From NCBI GenBank assembly GCA_013398295.1, contig VZSF01000109.1, positions 262,885 to 326,884 of the forward strand: DNA of 64,000 nucleotides. Reading direction: 5' to 3'. A program made the translations under genes and the position numbers. Positions 51,101 to 63,108 of this stretch are shown in pieces (positions within the stretch are counted from its first letter, which is position 1; the number at the start of each line of letters is the position of its first letter). The stretch is from Chionis minor (lineage: Eukaryota > Chordata > Aves > Charadriiformes > Chionididae). The notes under the pieces are model-generated. The model searched no databases and was not told where the DNA came from. It saw nothing but the letters and a program-made list of their open reading frames with translations.

Positions 51101-52998
51101 TTGACAGTGATCCAAAAGAAACAATATTTTGAGATTGCATTGTAGGAAAATCCTTTTAAGTGTCTTTTTTTCAGGGATGAGTTATTTCTCTCTTCACATT
51201 ATGATGTTCTGCTAATTAGTTAAAACAGCGACGTTAGTAGTGATTAGAATCTATATTTCCTTAGTCTGTATGTCCTATGCATTCTACGACTTTGATTCTA
51301 TAAAGACTTTAGGAATTTTTAAACCTCTCTTTGATTCAGGTTAGTATCAAAATAAATGAAGGAACAACATATTGTTATTACTTTTCTAATTTATGTGATT
51401 GTATCACACAGTACATTTTTGTACTGGAGTATATAAAAAGCAGTGAGCCCTGGAAAGTGATCTGAGGGAAGCAATAAATCAGATCAAGTAGAATCATAGG
51501 AGGATATAGAAAAGAAGAATTAGTGTAACTACTTTTCAAGGTATATTCTGACTTTTCTTGAGTGGGCCCATGCAAGAGAAGTAGTGGACAAGAGAAATCT
51601 TTCCCAGATTATGTTGTCTCATTTCCATTGCAGAAATTAGGTCAATACTGCCTTCTCCAAAACCTGCTTTACTGGTCAAGAACTTGAGTTTTATGGGGCA
51701 GTTAATCGTATATATTGGCATATACCAGTTCAGTAGCTATTCTGCATTGGTACTGTCTTCTCTGTTTTTGTAGAAACCACAAATTGTGGATGGCCAGTTT
51801 TCATTCAATGAACAGAGTTCCACTGAGGCTACTGTTGCTGTTTCTTGCATAGCGGGATCCAGGCTAAAGCATATAAATCTCTAGCCATTAATGTAATGTT
51901 GAACTGTTGTTAGTCATATCTTGTTTCATGTGTATTAAATCATTCATTAAGCCTTTTAGTATGAAAATGCCATGAACTTGAAAACAAACCCCTCCATAGT
52001 AGAAATTACTGCTGGAGCACTATGACTAGATATAAAGTCCTTATAAAAATGTTCAAAGCAAAATATGGATTTCAAGCACTTTTTATTATGACTTTAGGAA
52101 AGAAGGAAGCAAACAACTGTGCAAAAATACATGACACAGGCACCATATCAAGTTAATCACTTCAGAGTTCCTCCTCCTCCCCGAAAGTGAGCTGCATTAG
52201 TTGATTAGAGCTATAAAAACAATCTGACCTGAGAGATTCTTGTGCTGTAGGGACTGAGGATTAGGTACAGCTTCAACAGTCAATTCACTTAATAACTTCT
52301 CATGTCTGAATTTACATTATCCACTTTTCTATCTTTTATAGAATCCAGCTAAGCTAGATCAATATCCTGAGGAAATGTGGCTTTCTATTTTAGGATGACA
52401 TTTTCCTACTTGGCAGGATATTCATACAACATGTGTACAATATGGTACTAATTTATGTCTGTATGTTAGTCTGGGAAAAGTTGCCTTGCACAGTGTATTA
52501 GGGCTTGCAACTACTGCTTTAGACGTTACTTTGTACATTTTAAAATTTAAAATATACACATCCCCATTTTACTGTAGAATTATACTGTATTGAGGAGGTA
52601 ACTAGGAAAAAGAAGGTCTAGAGTTGTAACTGTACTGAAATGAAGGCCTAATAATTTAATAATAATTTTCATCATTAACTTCTCATTCCAGTAGGCTGAA
52701 ACTGGGGTAGTAAAATGGTGCTTGGCCCAAAATGCAACACACGAACTTCTGTATTCAACCATAAGGTGACACTTGGATGAAGTCAGTTTTAAGTACACAC
52801 ATTACCAAAAATGAAAATAAAAGTTTGGAAAGCAGTTCTTGAGCTACACTGTCAGAAGTACTGTTCACATGGAGGACATATCTGTATTAGTAAACATAAA
52901 ATTGCTGGGACCTATTCTCTAGTTTTGAGGCCACTGGCATGGGCATACTGTTAAAACACTATACTGTTGAATTAGTGGCAACTATTTAAAGAAGTAAC

Positions 52999-53039
52999 AG
53001 TGTAGTGTAACTAATAAAATTATTACATTACTCTACACT
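52999..53039. repeat. Imperfect inverted repeat (hairpin)
   Basis: Arms of about 19-20 nt (AGTGTAGTGTAACTAATAA and the complement of TTATTACATTACTCTACACT) face each other across a two-base loop, with a few mismatches. It could be a small fold-back element. I see no coding or transposon context. Confidence 0.7.
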
Positions 53040-55356
53040 ACTTAAATCTCTTATGCTCCAAAAGAGAATTGTCCCATCCAAAGTATAATTTGAGAATGGC
53101 TCCTGGCACATATTTCCTCCCAGAGTATTCCCAGGAGAATTTAGGAGAAAATCCTAGAGACTCCTTTTGTTACTGTTTTCCCTCTGTGCTAATATTTTGA
53201 ACTTCTCCAGAATGAAGCAGAACTACATACGTGTAGTTGAGCGTAGGAAAACTTCAAACCACATTAATTGTTTGGCAACATGCAAATCACTAGAGAAAAC
53301 AGATTTAAGCAGTTTAAACAGTTGTCGTTTGCTGGCTCACCATGCAGTTTATCAAATGAACTTCGTAAAAGAGAAATGCAGAAACCTTGCCAAATAATTA
53401 GTTCTATTCTGGTGCATTAAGTTCACAAGCCAATCTTGATGGCTCCCTATGTAACCAAAGGAGAAAGACAAGTTCCCCTAAAGGGCAATTCATAGCATTA
53501 ACTTATGCTCTACATGAACTTAGCTATAACCTCTCCTTCTCCTCTGACACTGGAGGGAGACTAGGAATATCATCTCTAAAACTAAATGAGGCATCTAACA
53601 TTAACTGGGTTAGGGTCCCTGCAGTACCCACTTTAACTGGAAAATATTATGTTTTGAAAAATATTCAAAAATGCTGAGAAAAGGTAGACAAAAGAGACCA
53701 AACCCCTGTCCCATTCTTCAGAATTACCTTAGTTTGTAATTTCTGTGGAAAATTTCTCTCGTAGTCTGCACTGGACATTTTACCTATAAAGTAAGCTTAA
53801 ATATAGAAAGTCTCATTGCGCCATTGGTATTAGATTTGTGCCAGAAACCTGTACAGACAAGTCAGATATCCTGTGTAATAACACCCAGATCTTCCAATCA
53901 GGTGAGACATTTCACAAAAATAGTCACTTCTCATTTTTCTCAGTTTGCACGCGAAACTAAGATACAGTGTCCTGTGTGTAACACAGCAGTAAGGGAACTA
54001 CAGTCAATATTATTTGTAAATAATGATTTACATTACATAAATGTTTATATGTACATTACTGAAATGTTTACATGTGGCAGATTATAAAACATCAGTTTTC
54101 TAAACTACCATCTTTTAAGCAAAACACAAAAAATGTATATGCATTGCTAGAATCCTCTCGTGATTGCAAACACCATTTCTCCATCCAGCCATGACCGCAT
54201 ATTGTCCCTGTGGCAAATATAATTAATGCTTGTATGGAAAATGTATTATTAATAAATATTTATGTATTTTAGCTTTCTGCATAATGTGAAGCAACTGGAA
54301 ACCAGTCAACAGCACATGACCAGTCAGTTTTTTGTAGATTATCAGTGGTCCAAAGCAGTATTTGTTAAATAATTGCATTAGATATACTGCTATCAGCAGG
54401 GTGGTGTAAATGTTCTGAGCTAACTTTAAATTTTCTAGGTTAGGTATTAATAACTGAATTCCCAAATTCTGTAGGCTAGACTGCTTCCAGTCCTCGTTAA
54501 CTCAATTACCTCTGCATGCAATAATTCATTAATTTTTGTACAATTTTGCACCAACTTAATGTCATGCATCAATAAAAAAAATTCTGATTAAAGTAATTTA
54601 TATAATAGGCAAAAGCAATATAGGGAGTCAGTGTATCTAAATAGAGAGATAACTCAAAAAAGAGAGTGAGTTGAGAAGTAGTTTTAGTTGCATGGAGACA
54701 CATGAGACGAGCCCTGAGTAAAAACAAGGTCATCCTCTGCCTAGATAGATTTCCAGGAAAACGGTTACTTAACTTCTGTGGGAATTAATTTAAATTAAAT
54801 GTGCTGAAAGCTGCACAAATATTTGTGCCACCCAAGAGAGTGTGAATGTAACAGCAGTTCATGTCCTGATGGATAGTCAGTGCTTTCATACCCTGCTTTG
54901 AACTTTAGCAGAAACTCTACAATGTCCTGGGGGCCTGCCCTTACCGAGCAGAAACTCCTGGTTTCTTAGAAAAGAACAAATAATACTGTACCGTGGAGAC
55001 ACCTGTGGTTTATGGTAAGTAGCCAAACTAACAGTCAGTTGTAGACCCACTTAAATTATCTAGCTCAAATATATGCTCCACACTTTGATGTTCTCAGTCT
55101 CTTCTTCCCTGCAGTGGCTAGATTTTTAATCTGAAAATGATAGTCATAATTTGCACTGCAAGTAATTAATGTGCACTGGAAGGGTGAGAAGATATAACTG
55201 TGAATGAAGACCAGGGATTCCAGCAATATGGGAATCATTCTCAAGTGTGTCTGAGTTAATAATCATCTTTCATTTGCCCATGAAATAAAAAAGTTGGGGC
55301 AAAGAGTAGTGGGAATTTGTTGGGATCAACTTGTGATAAAAAACTTTTTTTTTTGG

Positions 55357-55424
55357 CCAGCTAAAATGAAAAAATGAAGGATTTCTTTTTTCTCCCAGCT
55401 AAAATGAGAAACTGAAGGATTTCA
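55357..55424 (+). repeat. Imperfect tandem duplication, about 38-bp spacing
   Basis: The segment CCAGCTAAAATGA...GAAGGATTTC appears at 55357-55385 and again at about 55395-55423 with a few changes, separated by a T-rich stretch. Confidence 0.8.
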
Positions 55425-56052
55425 TTATAGGTCAAAGGTTTCATTTGACCTGGAGCAGATCTTTTTTCGGTTTGCAGGCGTTTATTAAAATTAAGAGAAT
55501 TAACAGCACAGCTGTGAAAGACTGATAAACCCTGTTTTGTCAGTTTAGCTTCAGAAATATTTTTCAGATGAAACTGTAAGGCAAACTTCCTCAGATTTTC
55601 TGAATAGTTCCAGGACAAACAAAATAACCTTTTAAAAGTGAAAATAATTCATTGTTAAAATATAATAAAACTCCTCAGATCAACTTAACTCTTATTCCAA
55701 GTAATTTCATGGTATCAATGTTACACTCTTTATGTCCTCCTTCTCCTTCCTTCTTTTGAGGGATGATGGAAACAATGGGGAATTTCTTTAAAACCTTCTT
55801 TAATCACCTAATGATATTGGCATCTTCTTCTCTTTACTTTTGCATTCCCACAAAAATAACTTAGAAGTTCTTTGCTATTGCAGGGTATGCTAAACTGTTC
55901 AAGAGCAGAGCAGTCAGAATGTTATAATAGAACGCTGTTTCAAGGCCTTAATTACTAGCAGTCTGACTCCTTTCCATACAAGGCTGAGCCCAATTGGATC
56001 ATATCTCAATTAAAAAAATATAAATCTTCACCTAAAGTTCTGTTTGGATTTA

Positions 56053-56125
56053 GGGGTTGCACTAGGTGATCTCCAGAGGTCCCTTCCAGCCTCAACTATT
56101 TTATGATTCTCTTGTTCTATGATTA
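56053..56125 (+). mobile_element. CR1 LINE 3'-end fragment, sense
   Basis: The sequence contains 'ggtgatctccagaggtccct', then the 'ccagcctcaactatt' block, then two degenerate copies of the terminal ATTCTATG octamer, ending near 56125. It is a very short 5'-truncated CR1. Confidence 0.85.
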
Positions 56126-57238
56126 GGTACAGACCCACAAGCAGTTAAGTACTAGTAATTACTTTACAATTAAAATTATTAAAACTAAAATTGTAGAAAT
56201 TAAAAGTTTTTACAACTTACTCTGTATCCCAGAGATACAGTTGACTACTTGGAAATCACTATGTTACAAATTATTGCATCGGGCTGTTGTTTTTTAATCA
56301 TCTCAGACATTCCTGTCACTCTCATGAAGTACAGTTCTGTGACCTATTTCAGAGATTAAGAATCATACTAGAAATGCTAAATGCCAGTAAGTCTCATCAG
56401 TGCCTGAGTTCACAGTAGTTAAATGGCAGTTAGAGGGATGCACAGGGACTAAAATACAATGAGAAACAGTATGTGTCACATCTTGCACGTGTGACAAACT
56501 AGACTTTGGTACAGTCTAGTTTTTCTTTAAGGAGTTGAGTGGCTGACACACTAGAAGTTAAGAGCTCTTTTAGTTGCAGTACCTTAAACTTGCTGTTCGT
56601 TTTAATCGATTCAGTCAGTAGGTAAATAAAGAGATTGATCTAACTAGTTAGATGTAAAGCAATGTGTTAATATTGGTAAACTGCTTTAAATACTTGAATT
56701 AGTTACAAGTTAAAGTCTTTGCAGAGCCTGAGTCTGATCATGCCACATTGAGTTTTACACTAAAAACAAAATCTTATTTTGGAAACTGTTGAAAAAATGT
56801 CGCATAGAATTTACCGTTTGCTGTTCATCACACTGAGAGATCAATCCTCCAGAATACTTGCCTATTTGTTTGAGTCTTCATTACTAATGAATATTTTGTG
56901 ACATAGTATATTTTGGCCTTCTCTAATTATATTTTCTGTGGTACATCCATGAAGTGCTAGGCAACTTTAGATGCCAGAGCTTCAATTCAGATTATTGAAA
57001 TTCAGCTCCCTGCATTGACTTCAGCAGGACCTTAGATTTCTTGAATTTTAAAAGGATTGTATTCCTTGCCTTAAGATATTTCTGAGACACTTCTTATAAA
57101 AAGACTGAGTGTTTTCCACCGGCTGTAACTAAAAATATCATTGAGACATTTTCTTCTGTTTCTGGTAAGCATATCTTGATGTTTGCAAACTTTACGTGAT
57201 AATCTCAAATCAACTGTTCCAGAATGAAAAATAGATGG

Positions 57239-57975
57239 TATGGTGGGTTAACCCTGGCTAAGGGCCAAACTCCCACCCAGCCACTCTCTTACTCCCTCTT
57301 CTCAGCAGGACAGGGGGAGAAAATAGGATGAGCAAGCTCCTGGGTTGAGATTAAGACAGGAAGATTGCTTACCAGTTGCTGTCATGGGCAAAACAGACTC
57401 AACTTGGGGAAAATTTATTTATTGCCAATTAAAATACATTCAGATAGTGAGAAACAAAGACAAAAATGTAAAAAAATTATTTTCTTCATCCTTTTCCAGG
57501 CTCAACTTCACTCCTTCTCTCCCGATTCCTCTGCTCCTACCTGTGTACTGCAGGGGAAGTTGGAGGGTATGGTCAGTACGTAACGGTTCCTCTCTGCCAC
57601 TTCTTCCCTCTAACGCTTTTTCCCCTGCTTTGGCATGTCTTTCAGGAAAAATCCGCTCCAGTGTGGGATGTCCATGAGCTGCAGTTCCCGTCAGAAAACT
57701 CTGCACCATCATGGTCTCTTTCACGGGCTGCAGGGATATCTGCTGTGCCATGGAGCACTGCCTCCTCCTCCTTTTCTGACCTAGATGTTCTCTCTGATGT
57801 TTCTCACTACTTTTTGTTCCCTCCTCCTCTCTCCATCCCATTTCTTTTTTCCCTTTTCAAAATATGTTTCCACAGAGCCACCACCAACTTGGCTGCTGGG
57901 CCTGTGGTGGGTCCACTGCAGAGCCAGCTGGACCAAGCTGTCCCTGGTACAGGACAGCCCCTGACCACTTGTTAG
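57239..57975 (-). mobile_element. Avian ERV LTR, antisense, lacking its 5' end
   Basis: The + strand shows the complement of an LTR 3' end (tatggtgggttaaccctggc from 57239), then the complement of the poly(A)/R region (gggcaaaacagactcaactt then 'ttatttattgcc', about 57389-57426), then the body. It resembles the elements at 23249 and 62110. At 57975-57981 it abuts an antisense CR1, and the rest of the LTR 5' region is not found after that CR1. Open frames here are shadows of the LTR. Confidence 0.75.
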
Positions 57976-57980
57976 ACAGA

Positions 57981-58175
57981 CAGAATCATAGAATGGTTTA
58001 GGTTGGAAGGTGCCTTAAAGGTCATCTAATTCCAACCTCCCTGACATGGGCCGGGGCACCTCCCACTGGACCAGGTTGCTCAAAGCCCCATCCAACCTGG
58101 CCTTGAACACTTCCAGGGACGAGGCCTCCACAACTTCCCTGGGCAACCTGTTCCAGTGCTTCACCACCCTCATCA
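57981..58175 (-). mobile_element. CR1 LINE 3'-end fragment, antisense
   Basis: The + strand begins cagaatcatagaatggttta, the complement of the CR1 terminal octamer region, followed by the conserved 3' UTR: 'ttccaacctccctgacatgg', then the 'gggcaacctgttccagtgct' region. The element is truncated at its 5' end at about 58175. It lies directly next to the LTR at 57239-57975, in the same orientation. Confidence 0.9.
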
Positions 58176-61149
58176 CTCCTGCAGTCCTGCACATATAGCA
58201 AATAACAGGCCTTGATACTTCTTTCTGAGCACCATTATTCGTACAGATGGCTATACACCTAGTGTTACATTTCACTATGGAAAAGCATTTTGAAAAATTG
58301 TTCATCTAAGCTAAAATCTTTTAGAATCATGTTAAGAATGCACAGGAATTCCACACACATTGTGCAGAACCGTGAAATTTTCAGAATCTTCCCAAATATG
58401 CATAAATATATATATTTCCTAATAATAACTTTATTAATGGTATACAAGTAGGTGCGCAGTTTTACATACAAAGTTTATTACAAGACCATGACAATGACAA
58501 AAGCAATGAAATAGGCAGATGTGTGAAGACACAGGTTGTCTGTTACCCATGTCACACAGGGCCTGCACACTTTTCTAAGTTTGTTTCCCTAAGCACAGCA
58601 CACTTACATTTTAAAAACAAAACCGCATGGCCTGCCTATGTGGATTTGTGCAGGTTTAGTATATAGCAATTTAATCCCTGTTGTTTCACATTCCATTCTT
58701 TCTTTTACCTAATGCAAGAAGCTTAAATGTTTTCTTTTGAACTTTATGTCCTTACTTCCTGTTCTACATTCTTAAATTAATTAATGAAAGATGTTCACTG
58801 CAAAATTCTTAACGGACATGAGGGGATACATCCTCTGTGAAAATCAGTAGAAAGAGCCATTTTTTCAAGTGTTGAGTAGTAGTAATTCTTGCTAGCTGGA
58901 CTTGGACACTTGTTCACTCCCCAGAGATTGTTAGCATTATCTTTAGCTCTTCAGAAGTGAGATATAAACATTCTAGTTAGCACTTGGTGCAACAGAAGAA
59001 GAGAGATCCCCTGTTTGCAGAAATTTTCAGAAATCGATTAAGTTTATGGAGCTATAGTAGTTTCTAACAGCAGGAGACCAGTTCTGAAACATCTACGAAG
59101 AAGTGAGAGCAGCTGTAGTTAGTTAAAGGAAAGATCTGTCTAGCCTAGGAAGTGGTCTCCAACAGTGACCAGTACTGCATGCATATGGAATAGTATAAGG
59201 AAGCACACATCAATGCTGTCTTGCACACCAATCCTGTATACAGCAATTTGCACACATTTTCTGTACTAGAGAATAGCTCTGTTACAGTCTGAGGTAAGTG
59301 AATGAAATGCTGGATCGACTAGAAAATACACAGCATTAGTTAAAAAGTGATCTACTTAAATTCTTAAACTGTAATTGGTAGTTAATGCAGGAGATTATGA
59401 AATAATAACAAATGGGCCAGTACAACTAGGGCGAGGGTGGGAACAGACAGATGAAGAAACATAATTCATACATTAATAATGGAGATCATGCCAGTGGAGG
59501 ACTGAAAGACAGCGCTGGACTGTCCATTCTAAATTGTAAATAACCATAGCTCTAAGAAATTTTACTGTCAGCAGTGGAGAAGGGAATTTGTCCTATGACC
59601 AGGTAAAGTACAGAGGGTCTGGAACACACCACTGAGTCAAAACAATGACGTGCAACCTGTAGATAGATGCTAGGGCAAAAAAACCCTCAAAACACTCCCT
59701 GATTTTATGTGATTAACTTAATATATGAGTATTATTTAAATATAGATTAGCATTTGTAAAAGACTTTATGGTGTGTTCTTACTGTTTCTGGAACCTTATA
59801 TAACTTTGTGTAGGTCACAGTCCTCATCTAACACATATTTTAAACAGTACTAAGTTAAGCTCAACATTTTTAATCATTTTTTCTCCTAATGCTGTTGTGA
59901 AGTAATAGCTCTTTTATCCACATTTTATCTTCCAGCTATAAAGTTAATCGTTGCTTCAGACTACACCATTTGCATTAAATCTAAGGAGGCATGAAACTCT
60001 GTTAAATATTAAAGAGTTTGAGATTGAAGCAGAAAATTTACATTGTTAGTCAAAACTTGTTTTATTAGGAACTAGCAGCCTGGCCTACATTAAAACTGAG
60101 CAGAAAATACACATTGCCAGCAGAAACAAGGAAGGAAGGAACACATTCAATTAAAGAAAATTTATGTGGGTATATAAATCACATTAATCACACTCAGAAG
60201 ACCTTGTATTTATATATTATATATGAACTACATACAAGGATGTTGATTCTTTGTGAGGTTTATAGCTATTTGTTACACTAAGAATCCAAAAGATATTGAG
60301 GGGAAGTTAAAAGTTGATATCCTGGCTAAATTATAAAATGAAGTTGAGGTTTTCCAACCTATCTGTTGAAATTCGGATAACTTTTTGAAAACCTATTGAA
60401 ACAGAGCAAGTAGTAAAATTCCTACATTTTATTTGATTCAAAATTCCTACGCTGTTATTTAGCTTTGAAGATCCTGGAGCATGTGGTGAAATTCTACACT
60501 GAGACTTTACTATTTGAGGTTGTAAAATTACAGTTATTCTTCAAACAGTTGCTTATAACACAAAAACTCAGAATGATTTCATCATTCTTCTTCTGGTCTC
60601 TGATGCATATAGATACTGTCGTTCTTCAGTCTCCAAGGATATAAATGAGAAAACATGAATCAATCAGTTGCTAGAAACTGAACTTATGCTGAGAGAAATC
60701 AATGGCTAGCTTAAAGTGGGGGGTTTTGTGCTTTTTATGAATAATACTTTGTTATCCAGGTATTATAGCTGTTACACTTTAAATATGTTTATCCTTTCAT
60801 TAGAGTAGGGAGTGCTTTCTTGTTTAGAAAGTTAACATGAGAATTTTTATTGGCATCAAGTGCGATATTTTCTGAGAGATTCTGAAGCACCTGATCTTAG
60901 GGTCTGTGTACCTTCTCTGTGGAGGGTATCTCAAACATAGGTATGCTCACTGTATGCATAAAAATACATACATTTGCATCCATGCACATACATACACACT
61001 TTCCCCTTCCCTTCTCTCAAGGTGAGACTGTTGGTATGTCAAACATTGTTTTAATGTTCTACATCTAACCTTTTTTCTCTCCAAAAGTCACTGTTTCAGT
61101 TCCAACTTTATAAAGGATCTTTGATCTTCATTAAAAGATATTGATGTGT

Positions 61150-61420
61150 CCAGGACTCTATTGTCAATTGAAGGTAGCCCAGAGGAGAGTAAGACTTAAA
61201 GAAAAACAGGAAGAACTGAGTTTATTTAATGACAAACATACATAAATAAAAATAAGGATGGAAGCAGATGTCTTAAAGTACCTAAAAGGCAGCAGCTGTA
61301 TGGAGAGAAGGAACAATTTTTTCTTCATGTCCGTGTTGAACAGGACAAAAAAGAATGAGCTCAAATAATGGCAACAAAGGTAAAAGTTACACATTAGGAA
61401 GACTTTTCACCAATAAAAAT
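61150..61420 (+). mobile_element. Old CR1 LINE 3'-region fragment, sense
   Basis: I recognise the distal CR1 ORF2/3' region in degraded form: 'aggaagaactgagtttattt' (about 61207-61226), 'aaagtacctaaaaggcagc', 'gaacaggacaaaaaagaatg', and 'cacattaggaagacttttca'. Indels and stops are abundant, and no clear terminal octamers follow. Confidence 0.7.
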
Positions 61421-62278
61421 TAAAAATTCAAATACATGGTGGAAGTTATTTCAGCTTCATCATGTGTGTATGAAAACATGCCCAGTGGTGCATACTCCTG
61501 TAGTATTAACAATTTCCATAGAAACTCATTTGTCTTTCACCATCATACCTACTGGTTTTTTGTTTTCTTTTTGCTGGTACTGGCAGACTCAACTGTATCA
61601 GATTTATAATCCCATATCCTTACAGAAAAAGGAATTGTCGATCAAGATCTGCTGTACCAAATCAGCACCGGTTTTAGTATCAAATTCACACAAGAAATGA
61701 ACTGCAGGATCCTTCCTACTTTCAAAATACTATTAAGAGAGAAAACAAATACACCATATATGTTGAGCTAAGCATTTATTGCTAGTCCAGTTAGTGCTTT
61801 AACAGCGTAAAGGTCTAAATTATCTAATTAATATAGAGAAGCATCATTAATAATCCAGTTAAAATTACTATATGAGAAAGCTTTCTGATATCTACCCTTC
61901 TCTGCTGTCCTTCCAAAAAAAGGGCCCTAAGGGGTCCTAAGAAAGAATTGGATTTAAGTCTTCCAAGAAGAAATGAGGAAATGATCCATCATTTCAGTTT
62001 TTAGGTGGACATCAATCATGGATGTATTTGGCTTTATGGACTCTTTGCTGTGCAAAGCATCTGGAGTCTTTCATTGTTCTACAGCAAAACCTCTCATGTT
62101 AATGAAGTCTGTATTGGGTTTATGTAGTAAGGTTTTGGTAGCAGGGGGCTGCAGGGGTGGTCTGTGTGAGAAGAGATCAGGGGCTGCCCTGTGCTGGATA
62201 CACAGTTGTTTGCAGACAGTTCTAACATGGACTTTTCGCTGAGCCAGACAGCAAAGCTGGTGGTTTCTCAGTGATAGC

Positions 62279-62287
62279 ATATTTAAG
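62279..62287 (+). promoter_or_regulatory. TATA-like box of the solo LTR
   Basis: The sequence atatttaag lies about 170 bp into the LTR and 820 bp before its poly(A) signal, where a U3 promoter would be expected. Activity is unknown. Confidence 0.4.
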
Positions 62288-62777
62288 AAAGGGCAAAAAG
62301 TGCTGGGCAGCAGCTGTGAGAGAGAAGAGTGAAAATGTGAGATAAACAACCCTGCAGACACCAAGATCAGAGAAGAAGGAGGGAGAGGAGGTACTGCAAG
62401 CGCTGGAGCAGATTGCCTTTCCACCTTCGGAGAAGACCATGGTGAAGCAGGTTGTTCCCCTCCAGCCCATGGAGGACCATTTCAGAGCAGGTATCCACAC
62501 TGCAGCCTGTGGAGGGTCCCACACCAAAGCAGGTGGATATGTCTTGAAGAAAGCTGCAGCTCATGGAAAGCCCACAGAGGAGCATTTTTTTTCTGGCAGA
62601 TACTGTGCCCTGTGGGGGACCCACACAGAAGTCTGTTCCTGAAGGACTATACCGCATGGAGAGGACCCATGCTTGAGCAGTTGTTGAAGAACTGCAGGCT
62701 GTGGGAAGGACCCATGTCAGAGAAGTTCATGAAGGACTGTATCCATGGGAGGGACCCCACACTGGAGCAGGGGAACA

Positions 62778-63036
62778 ATGTGAGGGAGAAGGAGCAGCAG
62801 TGACAAAGTGTTATGGATTGACAACAATCCCTATTCCCCATCCCCCTGCAGCACATGTGGGGAGGAGGTAGAAGAGGTGGGTGTGAAGTTGAGTCTGGGA
62901 AGAAGGNATGTGAGGGAGAAGGAGCAGCAGTGACAAAGTGTTATGGATTGACAACAATCCCTATTCCCCATCCCCCTGCAGCACATGTGGGGAGGAGGTA
63001 GAAGAGGTGGGTGTGAAGTTGAGTCTGGGAAGAAGG
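62778..63036 (+). repeat. Exact 129-bp direct duplication around a single N (assembly artefact)
   Basis: Positions 62778-62906 and 62908-63036 are the same 129 bases, separated by one N at 62907. An exact copy either side of a gap is the usual sign of two overlapping contig ends that were not merged. The open frames that seem duplicated here are the result. Confidence 0.93.
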
Positions 63037-63102
63037 GGAGGATGGGGGGAAGGTGGTTTTAGTTTTGTTTTTGTTACTCACTATCCTCTATTTTTAGTTG
63101 GC

Positions 63103-63108
63103 AATAAA
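63103..63108 (+). promoter_or_regulatory. AATAAA poly(A) signal of the solo LTR
   Basis: A canonical AATAAA in the R/U5 part of the LTR, in the context ggcaataaattaatcttccc. Because the LTR is in the same orientation as LAMA2, the signal is in a position where it could in principle act on the LAMA2 primary transcript. Confidence 0.6.

Noticed and set aside
57440..57841. 133-codon minus-strand ORF and overlapping + strand ORFs
   Set aside because: All lie in the LTR at 57239-57975; open frames reflect LTR composition.
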